In this document: piece by piece, positions 22,334 to 32,246 of the stretch
Layout of the letters: each line of letters starts with the position of its first letter
Position numbering within the stretch: the first letter of the stretch is position 1
From: Lineolata rhizophorae
Taxonomy: Eukaryota; Ascomycota; Dothideomycetes; Lineolatales; Lineolataceae
Assembly (NCBI GenBank): GCA_010093515.1
Contig: MU001687.1
Span: forward strand, 30,380 to 70,419
Reading direction: 5' to 3'
DNA length: 40,040 bases
Program-made: the position numbers and the translations under genes
Notes under the pieces: generated by a model
Database searches by the model: none
Seen by the model: the letters and a program-made list of their open reading frames with translations, nothing else
What the model was told of the DNA's origin: nothing

Positions 22334-24644
22334 TCACAGCTTCGCCCGGCCCTCGGCCGCCTTGTGCGTCTCGCTGCCCCCCCGCGCGAAGTACTCCTTG
22401 ATCCGCCCCCGCGCCACCTCCACCACGTCGGCGTCCTCGATCGTCGACGGTATCTGGACCGCCTTGTCCGGCTCGCCGTGTACCGCGTTCTCCACGAGCT
22501 CGCGCAGCACCCGCCTGAGCGTCTTGCCGCTCCGCGTCTTGGGGATCATGCCCCTCCCCTGGATCATGCCGCCGAGGCTCGCGATGGGCCCGATCTGCTC
22601 GCGCACCGCCCGCTGCACCTCGTCGAATAGCGTCTTGTCCGGCACGGCCGCCGTCGGGTGGTCGTGCCTGGCCAGCGCCACGAAGGCGAAGGGGAGATGG
22701 CCCTTGAGCGAGTCCGGAACCCCCACCACGCAGCACTCGGCCACGTCCGCGTGCGACGTGACGGCCTGCTCGATGGCCCCTGGTTCGGGCGCCAGTTACC
22801 CTGTGCTCGGCCTCACGACGGGCTGGCCCGGCCCGGGGGTCTTTCCACTTACCGGTGCTGAAGCGGTGCGCCGCCACGTTGATGATGTCGTCGGACCTAG
22901 ACATGACGTGCACGTAGCCGTCCGCGTCCACCATGCCGGCGTCTCCGGTATCGATCCATCGGCCTTTGAACCGCCTCATGTAACCCTTGTAGAATCTCTC
23001 TTCGTCTCCCCAAAGGGTGTTGAACCCCGTCGGGGCCAGAGGTATACCCAGCACGATGTTTCCCATGTTCCCCTTCGCCACTTCCTCCCCATCGTCGTCC
23101 ACGACGCGGACATCGAACCCCGGCATCGGTTTCCCCGCCGACCCGGGCTTCGTTGGCAGCGGAGCGATGGCCCCTGAGCGGTCCGACACCGCCCCTGTCT
23201 GCAGCGCCAAGCCGCTGATGGGCGATCCAGACTCCGAAGACCACCAGTTGTCCACGACCATCGCTCCCTCCGCGCAGTGTTTGGCCAGGAGTCCCTGGAA
23301 CATTCGCACGATGCTCGGCTCGCTCCTCTCGCCGGCGAGGAATAGGGCCCGCAAGGTTTTGAGGCCGCCTCGGTTCCCGCGGTCCTCGATGTACGTGTTG
23401 TCGCCGTCTTCTCTTCGGATCGCCCGCAAGGCAGTCGGCGCCGTGAACATGACGTTCACCTTGTATTCGTCAACAATTCGCCAAAACGTCCCGGCATCCG
23501 GCGTGCCGATGGGCTTCCCCTCGAAGAGGACCGTGGTCGCTCCGACGAGCAATGGGGCGTAGACGATGTAGGAGTGGCCCACGACCCAGCCGATATCCGA
23601 GGCGCAAAACATGACGTCCCCAGGCCCTCGTATCCCAAAAAGATACTTGATGGACAGGTTCAGTCCAACCGCGTGCCCGCCCGCATTCCGAAGCACCCCT
23701 TTAGGAAGGCCGGTCGTACCTGCGAGCATGTCAGAAACGGTCACGTTGGCGTCGGGGTACTTGTCATGTCGAACCGCTCGTGTATATGATGTACAGGCCG
23801 TCGTCGCTATTCACCGGTACGGCACCAGCCTTTACTCCTCGATCCTTTGCGCTCTCGACCAGGCGCCGCCAGTCACGTTCGCCTTTACCCTCGGAGATAG
23901 GATCCCAACGAAGCTCGTCACGCTGCCAGACAAGGACCCGGTCCGGCTTGAAATTGCTCTTCCCGACCGCGCCTTCGATCAGGGGTCTATAGCCCATTGG
24001 ACCTTTGGAACCTTCGATACCGCATGACGCCGTCATCACGACGCGAGGCTTGCAGGCCTCGAGCCTTTGGGCCAGTGCCGGAGGTGAAAACCCACCAAAC
24101 ACGACCGAGTGGATCGCTCCAAGACGCACGGCCGCAAGCATCGCGAATACCGCCGCCGGTATCATGGGCACTATGGTATGTCAGACGGCGATGCTCTCAG
24201 CTCAGAAGCCGCGGCGAGCGTCCTACGCCATGCATCAAGTGGGGCGAGAACGGTGCGGGCCATACTATAGATCAAAACAACGTCGCCCTTTTTGACGCCC
24301 TCTTCACGCAAAGCGCCCGCCAATGTTTCGACCTCCTCTAGGAGCCGAGCGTACGTGAAGCTTTCCTTGCGTCCTGAAACGGGGCTATCCCACAGGATGG
24401 CAGGGACGCCCCCATTTCCCCCTTCAACGTGACGATCGATACAGTTATAGGCAGTGGAGATCTGCCCGCCCGGGAACCACGACCAATGGGGGTGAGTGAT
24501 GCCGTTGCGGAGCGTTTTGGTCCGGGTTTGAAGAGCTCTGGACGGTCTTTTGTACCAGTGCAGCTGAGACGCCTGGCAGCCCCAGAAAGCTTCCGGGTCT
24601 CGCAGTGCCTTGTCATATATCTCATCTTGTGGATGGGGCGCCAT
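22334..24644 (-). CDS. Short-chain acyl-CoA synthetase, propionyl-CoA synthetase/ACSS3 (PrpE) type, with PTS1
   Basis: ATP-dependent acyl-CoA ligase of the ANL superfamily, probably activating propionate or a similar short acid. Exons: 24644-24266, 24170-23775, 23719-22853, 22779-22334; introns 95, 55 and 73 nt; 695 aa, phase kept. Features: N-terminal ACS domain (FWGCQASQLHWYK, then NCIDRHVE), GAIHSVVFGGFSP, the P-loop-like YTSGTTGLPKGV formed across intron 2, DIGWVVGHSYIVYAPLL, DNWWSSESG, WIDTGDAG, and the catalytic-lysine segment PKTRSGKTLRR. The C-terminus AKL is a type-1 peroxisomal signal, so peroxisomal location is inferred. The 5' site of intron 2 is an unusual gttcga. The start was chosen downstream of the TATA box at 24769; an in-frame ATG further up would lie at or before the expected mRNA start. 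Confidence 0.92.
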
Positions 24645-24768
24645 CGTAGACGTTGCTCCGCTGTCTCCTCTCGGGGCAGCTGCGGGGTGAGGACAATCGC
24701 CAACGAATGGAGGTGTGTGCAGTTCAACTAGACCACGCGATACGGTTGCGACAGGCGGCAGCAGTCCC

Positions 24769-24775
24769 TTATATA
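24769..24775 (-). promoter_or_regulatory. TATA box of the acyl-CoA synthetase gene
   Basis: tatataa on the minus strand, 125-131 bp upstream of the ATG at 24644. It supports that ATG rather than the in-frame one at 24821. Confidence 0.55.
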
Positions 24776-25308
24776 CAAGAACAAGCAAACGCTGGCCGAG
24801 GGGTGTACCTATCGCAGACACCGTGCCGGGGCTGCGGGAGCACTGCGGTTCCGGGCGAAGGGGCTGGCGCGAGGGGAAGCTCGGCTATGGCGCCGCAACG
24901 CGGCGCCATTGGTCGGGTGGTCGGCACTTCGGTCCGCGAGCGCACACCTCGGGAATGGCCTCCAGCGCCGGGCCCCAGCCCGCCCGGTTTGCCGGCTTTC
25001 CGGTGGCCAGCGTGATGAACTTGGTACGGAGTGCTCGCGGCGCGCGACTCCCTTCCGCTTCCTAGGGCCCCCCACGCGGTCAGGGCCCCGCAATACGTAG
25101 CACGTACCTAGGATCCCAGGGTTCCCCATGGGTCAAGCTCAGTAACTACTCCCTGCGGACAATATATTCACGAGTCACGTGAAATGTGGCAGTGTTCTTG
25201 GCACCACCACAGAAGCTACAATCTGGTGATAGGGCCCAAATGAAGCCGAAGTAGTACATAGAAGCCTATATATAAATCTTTTCTACGAGTATTATGAGAT
25301 TAGTTGTC

Positions 25309-25338
25309 CATCAGTGATCAATACATCAGTGATCAATA
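25309..25338. repeat. 15-bp tandem duplication (catcagtgatcaata x2)
   Basis: Two perfect adjacent copies, 25309-25323 and 25324-25338, within the AT-rich block just after the composition change. They could be a footprint of a mobile-element event or replication slippage. Confidence 0.9.
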
Positions 25339-25851
25339 ACACTATTATCCAATCTAAATGACCACTAATAAAGAGCCTCAAATTGTACTTTTTCGGCACT
25401 AGTTTACCATGATAATTGTAAATATCCTCCTTATGGGTTTAGTCCTTCAAATACTTCTATATCGGCTCTATCCTGTTGGATCAAGGCTGCGAGTAGGGTA
25501 ATTTACCGTACGAACTCTAAACTTATTACGAGGAGTATTATCCTTGATTATCCAGACTCCTTTTCCTATTTCTAGACAACTATGTTAGCATACACGATCC
25601 CTAGCCAGCAGGATCGCACTTCAATGTGATACTGTGCCAGTCTTTTAGCCAAGTTGGCTAGTTGCAGGCTAGGGCATGCTAGTTCTAACAAGTGGTCTTG
25701 CCGTTATTCACTCTTTACTCCTGTTCTCTTTTCTTCAAAGGCTAGTTAGCATATAGTAGTTGCCTCGATGCCATGAAGACGTGACTCCTCCTTTGTTCTT
25801 CTGTTCTATTTCGAGGTAAAGCGCTCTACCCAGCTTACAGTAGGGACTTGT

Positions 25852-26238
25852 CCTATAACCCAAAGCAATAAAGCGTTCGTATTCTTAAATAGGAGGCCAT
25901 AGACGATTATATCGTACTTCGCCTCGTAGACGCGATACGTAGAGAGGAAGTATATATTTAGCTTGCTCGAAAACGGTCTCGCCGGAGTAGATAAGAGGGT
26001 TATAGCACCTTGTTATTTTTTATAAAGTTATCCTTTTACCCAGTAATTACCTAGGCTAGGAGTTCACAAAAGGAATTGCCCAATTTACAAGGGCTTTCCT
26101 AAGAAGCCTATATCCTAGCTCAAGGGTAAGCTTCTTTAGAGACCTTCTTCTTGTAACTCCTTGCTTATAGAGAAGCTTTTCTAAAGTTATTCGAGGCAAG
26201 TAGATATCGTACTATTTAGATACCTCCTTGGCAATACG
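25852..26238 (-). pseudogene. Possible DNA-transposase relic (helix-turn-helix part)
   Basis: The minus strand, read in one frame across stop codons, gives KTYKRIAKEVSK, YDIYLPRITLEKLLYKQG and VTRRRSLKKLTLELGYRLL. This resembles the N-terminal helix-turn-helix region of Tc1/mariner-type transposases. Stops are TAG/TAA and fit C-to-T changes. No DDE motif was recognised downstream, so the family is uncertain. Confidence 0.3.
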
Positions 26239-26659
26239 CTTATAGGTCTTATCTTTATTTGCTTTGGATTCAAAGACCTAGGTTTTGCTAAGTTTTGCTA
26301 AGAAATTCTAGCTATATATACCTTGTGGTAGAGAGCTTCTAGAATTTTAGTACCCTCCTATTTCTTAGGTCGTCTAGATCTAGACTTATTACCTAGAATA
26401 TATAACGTGATACGAAGCCTTTCGTGTGGGGTGGGGGCTGTGTTGTAGTTATTCTACTCTTAATAATATTGCTCTGGATCTGTTAATCAAGCTTCGATTC
26501 GTTAATAGAGAGTTTATATACTATTTGGAGCAGACTGGATAATATTGCTTATTTTAGTCTACCCTATACTAGCTGAAACTCTTTGGATAAGAGAAAGCTA
26601 GCGGGATTGTGGTATATTGAGGTACAAGATTTACTATAGAAGGCTCACATGATTTCGTA

Positions 26660-27600
26660 TATTTATTAATGATTGGGCCCTAAAGTATGTCAGGGGCCTC
26701 GGCTCGCCCAGATAGGGGGCCGAGCTCCCTAGTGCCTGAACGTGACCCACTACTGTGTACAGGAGTAGAGTCCCCGCAAACTGTGAGGGGTGGGGTCAGC
26801 CCCATCGGGTTTTGGGGTGAATTTTCCGAAAGAGTCTAGTAGTTACCTAGACAGGAAACTTACCCCAAGAAAACCCCAAAATTTCTGGGGTTTACGGTCC
26901 ATCCCCCCTTGTAGACCATACCGCAAACCATAGACTCTTTTGGCAAGCAAGCCCCGGGGCATCGTGGTGGGAACCTTTCATATCGTCTAAATGAAAACCA
27001 ACTCACCCCCTGTGAAGAGCCCACGGGATGGGCAGTTGATAGGTTCTAAGTTTGGCAGGTCCAAATATTCTCGGCGAGCTAGTGGGTCAATTCCCGCTTT
27101 ACAAACCCATCAAGAAATAATAGTTATTGAGATCCATCTTGTGAATTAAAATTTAAATTTTTGGGTAGGGTCGCCAAAAATCCTGGCAAACCCCAATCAG
27201 ATTTTGGGTGGGACCCCACCGGCCCCTCAAACGGGCGCCTAGGGTCCTCTTTTGGAGGAGTAGTTAGGGTGTCCGGGTGCTCGAAATACGAGAAGTCGTA
27301 TGTGAAATAGAATTTGCTTGGGGGTAGATATAGTTTTAAGTGGGGCTGATCTCATTAGGGTTTAGGTCGGGTTTTCCCTTTAGGTTTACCCCCTTTCTCA
27401 CCCCAGTGTAAACCATACTTATCTCTATACTATGCCGAGGGGCCTCGGTTTTCCAAGTTATCTATAAGACTTCATTTTATTATATCGGTCGAAATTATTG
27501 TCCACCATGGGGTTTTGGGGTGGGTATTTTAGGTAACGATGAAAATCCCACCCCATCAGGGTTTCCAAAAAAGCTTCTTCTCCTCACCCCATCGTGGAAT
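26660..27600. repeat. Zone of dispersed G-rich repeats (ggggttttggggtg type)
   Basis: Related words recur on both strands: gggttttggggtga (26807-26820), aaaaccccaaaatttc (about 26,868), ggggttttggggtggg (27509-27524), ccaccccatcaggg (about 27,549) and caccccatcg (about 27,576). Their arrangement in both orientations suggests the subterminal repeats of a non-autonomous element. Several runs could form G-quadruplexes. No terminal inverted repeat with a target duplication could be fixed by eye. Confidence 0.5.
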
Positions 27601-28150
27601 ATAGAAATAAGCATGCAGAGCACAGAATGTACGGAGCACTGGGGCGGCAGAGGAGCCTCCCAGGTTTTTGTACACGAAATAAAATCTGCCTGTGCGTAGC
27701 ATGCTGGGAACTTGGCGTGGAGACGGCACGAATATTCATAGGAGGCGATGAGATAAAATAGCTATCCTTATACTTTATAATTCTCTTGCACGTGATAATT
27801 ACCACCTTTATCCTAAATATGAAAGGAAAAGGTAGATTAACCAGCTTAGCAACGTTGTCGGATGTAGGCTTAGTTTACCAACCCTTGACAATTGGATTTG
27901 GCCTACCGGAATCTGTCAAACCGGGGAGCAAGCTTTGCCGGGGGCAAAGTCATGTAGAAGATAACCAAAGAGGACAGCAAAGAAAACTTGGGAAGGGACC
28001 TAATATAGTAGTGTGTATAGGACCAAAGAGCCCGCGAAGCCCTCCTATACGCGTCTACGTCGCTGCGGGTGGAAACATCTTCGAGAGATAGCTAAATACG
28101 GGGCGACGGCTACTAGGGCCTTGCAGTTGTTCGTTGAGATAGTGGTACAT
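27601..28150. other. Unassigned stretch before the inverted-repeat cluster
   Basis: About 550 bp of mixed composition. An open frame of 101 codons at 27786-28091 (+) has no recognisable domain and no conserved context. I do not call it a gene. Confidence 0.5.
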
Positions 28151-28508
28151 ACGCTAGGAGGATGGGCTCCTAGCGTGCGATCGTGGTAACAGCCACCGAT
28201 CGCAACTAACGTTGCTAGCAGCAACTTTGCACAAAGCCTTTAGGAGGAACCTTCGCTTTTTATGTGCCCGAGCAGCATGATAACCTTTCTCTACGTGCTG
28301 GAAGTGATCACCGAGCCAAGCCCCAAGGGCCCCACTCCGTACAGAGTTTTTACCTCGACACCGACAGTACGACATCACGGTAGCACCGACAACGAGCCGC
28401 TCCACTGCCTTTCGTAGGCAGGCTAGTTACTGCCTGTAGGCGCAGAGTAGTGTAGGCACTCTGGTAACTATAGGCCTCTTTATCGACAGGCACGCGGGCG
28501 AGGCCTAT
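28151..28508. repeat. Cluster of short inverted repeats upstream of the captain relic
   Basis: Perfect pairs are acgctaggag/ctcctagcgt (28151-28160 and 28167-28176), gttgct/agcaac (28211-28216 and 28220-28225), and ataggcctc/gaggcctat (28470-28478 and 28500-28508). Between them actgcct (28404, 28429) and its complement-like taggca/taggc (28415, 28437, 28453) alternate. cgatcgtgg/ccaccgatcg near 28,177-28,203 is a further imperfect pair. Such half-site iteration is what a DNA-binding recombinase or repressor site looks like. Confidence 0.6.
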
Positions 28509-29186
28509 AACTATGGGCGGGCAGGTAGCTAGCAACGAAGCAGCTCACAGAACACGACAGGGTACCTGTTGGCTGCGAGTTACAATGGAAGTCAAGGTCG
28601 ACAAACTGCCGCAAGGTTTTTTCATTCATTTGAGGGGCTTTTCCTTGCACCGCGCACCTATAGAAGCACCCTATAGGCAACGGCCTGTACGGGAGTAGGA
28701 GTCAATGACAACGCACAGGCCAAGAAACGCGACTTTAAAGAATCTAATAGCAAATTAACCCCTATTTTCAGCGGTTTGTGACGCCCTTTTGGGGGTAGAC
28801 TTGCCAACCTGTGTGCCAATCGTTCGCCTTCGGTTTCTGCGTGGCGTAGCTGCGCCGCATAGTGCCACATCTCCAGCTCTTAGATTCAAGCTTCTGCCTC
28901 CCAGCTTCTTACTCCTTCGATCAAGGACGGCTTGAAATCGACCAGCATTTCTGCCAGGTCAGTGCCTTTCCAATAGCCCCACTTAAGACCTTCCCGTCTC
29001 CTTTTATCACTATTCATTTTCAACCTACTTCACTCTTCTACCTCTCGCGCATCCTCTCCACTGCCTTCATCGCTCGTTCTCTCCACCGACTTCACCGCCC
29101 ATCCTACTTCGCCCTAGCCACCCTCCTCTACTTGCTTTACTCCGCCTACTCTCCTCCTTGCGATCATACCAGAGGCTCGAACCATC

Positions 29187-31611
29187 ATGAGCTACTGTCC
29201 GTCAGACTCCAGCTCATCTCAAAGTTTGGCGCAGAGCAACTCCGGGTTAGGAGATGACGCGAGCTACGAAGCGGACGTAATGGATGTTGCGGACGTTAAT
29301 TCGGACACTGATTCGGATGCTGTCAACGACGGATCGTTCGCAGAGTCGGCCTGGCTCTTAACGGATAACGCACATCCGCCGGAATACTATGTTCGCTAGA
29401 GGTAGGAGTCTGATGAGTTAGAGTATGCGGAGGACTACAGTCCTGGCGCAACCCTCTTACTTGACCTGATTGAAGAGCAATGGTTCTAGTAGGTCGCTTA
29501 CGTTTTGCCGTAGTAGATGACTAAGATATTCTAATACCGTGATAGATTCTGCGAGTACGTACAACGGAACCCTTAGAAGATGTACCGGAACGTGTCTCTA
29601 GCTCTATTACATAGCTTTTTCGACTGGATGTTGAATCAGAAAATAGGCAAGGGAGGGAGGAGAATGCGTGGTACCAAACATAGGAGTTCTCTGGGCGCAT
29701 AGTGGAAGCTATATCGTCTGATGTATGAGAGAGCTACTGGAGACAAGATCACGGGCCAGGTGAACTGTGGCATGCATAAGGTACCTGTACGTACCTGGAC
29801 AAATGAGCTCACTGCTAATAATCTGCATTAGGTGCTTCATAAACTCGCAAAGAAGCATGGTTTGCGGGAACAAGGCCGGGAAAAGCCGTGCATGTACGTC
29901 GAAGACCTCAAGGAAGTGCTTCGAACAAACTTGACCACAACGAGAAAGCGGTATTCATACGGTCAGCTTCGCATGCAAATGCGAATATTCATGCAACTAG
30001 CCGGGTTCACTGCGAGCCGGCCTAAAGCACTGCACAATCTCTGCTACCGATACATAACGGCTGCATTACTGCGGGATCAAGGAGGCCGCCCTCATTAGGA
30101 TCTTGCTTAAGTTCACGTTCGAATTCACAAAGAACTTCCTCGGGTGAAAGATGTGTATGAAAAACCTAGTACTCAGAACACTGATTCCACTAATGACGTG
30201 AACAGCAACACTTTTCTAATCCCAGAGATCGTTTACGATCCCTCCCTTATTTTCAGCCCCCATGTGACACTTCTTAGCATAATGTTTAACGACCAAGCCT
30301 TTGCCCCACCTAGCCTAACGTGCCCAAGGAAGCTTAGTAGACTAGACATTGAGCTAGGCTCTAACCAACTACCATTGCATTTTAAAGAAGAGAGGTTGAA
30401 CCAGCCACTTTTCCGACGCGCCAAGGGGATACTTCACTGCTGGACTATTTCCGCCGACAGACCCTTGACATACGCGTTCCTCAACCTGGGTATGAAGAGT
30501 ATCGGCCAGATCACCCGGCCTAAACAAGTCACATGCACATATGCGCTCCGATACGGTGCGGGCAAAGCCTTCAACGAGGGTAGTTAGCATTCTTCTCTAC
30601 TAGAATAGCCTTTATTAGAGATGCTGATACTGATTGTGCTACATGTGTAGGCAAGGTCAGCGAGGCGGTACAGAACCCGATGATGCAGCACGCTGATATT
30701 CAAACATTCCTCAGACCCCATCTCCATAGGCTGGTTACGGCGGACACTGCGGCAATTATCGAACTAGATCCTCAGGAATCGGTCATGCTGTCTACCTTCA
30801 ACATGAGCAGATGGATTGACCCGGACAGGCTCTGGGGCCTGACCGCGGAGCAAGCAGAATATATGAATAATGCTCCCGTCATTCTCTCCCTTACCCAGCG
30901 GCGGGTAAAACTCAAACAGCGCCTTCAGCGGAAGGCTATAGAGCATCCAAAGTACAAAGCGCTGGTTAGGAGAGTCGCGAATGAGAAGGAGCGCCTAAGG
31001 GCTACACTGTTAGCGGAAATTCAAGAGATATATGAAAGAGGGCAGCCAGTAAGAATTATCGAACGGCACCTCGCTGGCGTGAAGCTGAACAGTGAACCGA
31101 AGGTAGCGTCCTACTTCTCGGAAGACACGCTTCCAGGGCAGCGACGTTTAACTGAGACGATGATACTCGCTCCACCAGTGGCAGCTCTCGAGGAGGAGCT
31201 TGAAAGACGGAATAATGCGATCACCGCTGTCACGGCGTACTGCAAAATCGAGGAAGGCGACATGTGCGAGAGACGAAAGCGTTCGGGCGCCGACACCAGG
31301 CTGTGGTAGTTAATGAGGACCCTCCGTCGCCAGCGGACGAAGCGTTGAAGGTAGCCATGCTGTCGGTGTGTACTACAGATCAACAAGGGAGGCCAACGAT
31401 ATGCTTCATGTATCTGGGCAACGAGAGGGCACCATTCAACACGCGTCTATTCTTTCAGCAGGCCTGGCGACCTGAGCAAGCACTTCAATAAGAAGCATTT
31501 GAAGAGAGTCGAGGAAAATGAGGATCCGGAATGCAAAATCTGTAGATGTCGCTGAAGCACAAGACGCATTTACAGAATCACGCGGCTAAGATTCATAGGA
31601 CTACTTCCTGA
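29187..31611 (+). pseudogene. Degraded DUF3435 tyrosine recombinase (Starship captain family)
   Basis: Family role: DUF3435/YR enzymes cut and paste Starship elements, and the gene is normally the first at the 5' end of the element, pointing inward. Spliced reading: exon to 29780, intron 29781-29831 (branch tgctaat), exon to 30579, intron 30580-30650, exon from 30651. Family blocks: DYSPGATLLLDLIEEQW, MHK then VLHKLAKKHGLREQGREK, CMYVEDLKEVLRTNLTTT, LAGFTASRPKALHNL, IPEIVYDPSLIFSPHVTLL, then YALRYGAGKAFNE and QNPMMQHADIQTFL, which carry catalytic-type R and H (RxxH...HA). The end has a CxxC...H-type finger (CKIC, HKTHLQNHAAKIH) in shifted frames. Eleven in-frame stops precede intron 2 (for example 29397, 29403, 29487, 29511, 29574, 29700, 30096), nearly all TAG, and frameshifts fall after 31,250. 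It cannot make a full protein. Confidence 0.88.
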
Positions 31612-32246
31612 AGCCGACCCTATCAGCAAGGCTAGTATTAGGAACACCTATTCTACCTGCAACGCAACGGCCAGCATGTCCTATTGAAATGCTTCTTACC
31701 TCGATGAAAGATACTTACGCGGCTCCAAATGCGACCAGCGTTCCTTGTGCAAGCCTCGCAACTACATCGCAGCCATGGCAATATGCACTCATCCCTTTCC
31801 TAGCATACGCAAACGACGTACATCTTCAGCCGTACCAATCAGTTAGCCACCTGCTTGCTGCTTTGACTATGGTAGCTGGCAATACCCTACGACTTCACTT
31901 GAATAGGATCTCTATTCGTTTTAGCTGGTCCGGCGGCACAACTGTTCATGATCCGCGTTCAATTAGGAAGCAAGCGATGGTGTTCCGATATCAAACAAGA
32001 TACAGCGCGCTCCTCTCCACTTAAGCGTGCCATTCCATCGGGATATCGTCTACGCTAATACTGTACGCATAAACCGTGGAACGGAAACACGGGCGAGAAA
32101 GTAGGGGAGAAGGATGGCATATCACTATTCATGGCATGGCTTAAGCTCATCGGCTGGTAGATATAAGTTGGGGTAGTTCACCCGTAAGCTATGGGACATC
32201 GCTACCATTTCATTATTCTGACTTACTCTTTATCAGCTACTTCTGC
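31612..32246. other. Gap between captain relic and AAA pseudogene
   Basis: Open frame of 111 codons at 31689-32024 (+) matches no family I know. tataag at 32,162-32,167 lies about 80 bp upstream of the AAA gene start and is a plausible TATA element. Nothing else is recognised. Confidence 0.45.

Larger units (their letters stand above)
25131..27583. other. AT-rich, frame-poor block, probably decayed transposon DNA
   Basis: A sharp change from GC-rich to AT-rich sequence occurs near 25,130-25,200. No reading frame of 60 codons exists on either strand for about 2.4 kb. TA dinucleotides and TAG/TAA words are abundant, as expected after RIP of repeated DNA. GTCACGTG at 25174-25181 still lies near the left edge. 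Named parts are listed separately. Confidence 0.65.

Noticed and set aside
24645-24821. N-terminal extension of the acyl-CoA synthetase from the ATG at 24821
   Set aside because: A TATA box at 24769-24775 lies inside that stretch, and the extension has no family-like sequence.
28151-28508. Reading the repeat cluster as a CRISPR array
   Set aside because: The units are short inverted repeats of different sequence without regular spacers, and the genome is eukaryotic.
28862-29257. 131-codon open frame on the plus strand
   Set aside because: It is a pyrimidine-rich leader overlapping the captain start in another frame and encodes no recognisable domain; more likely captain promoter/5' UTR.
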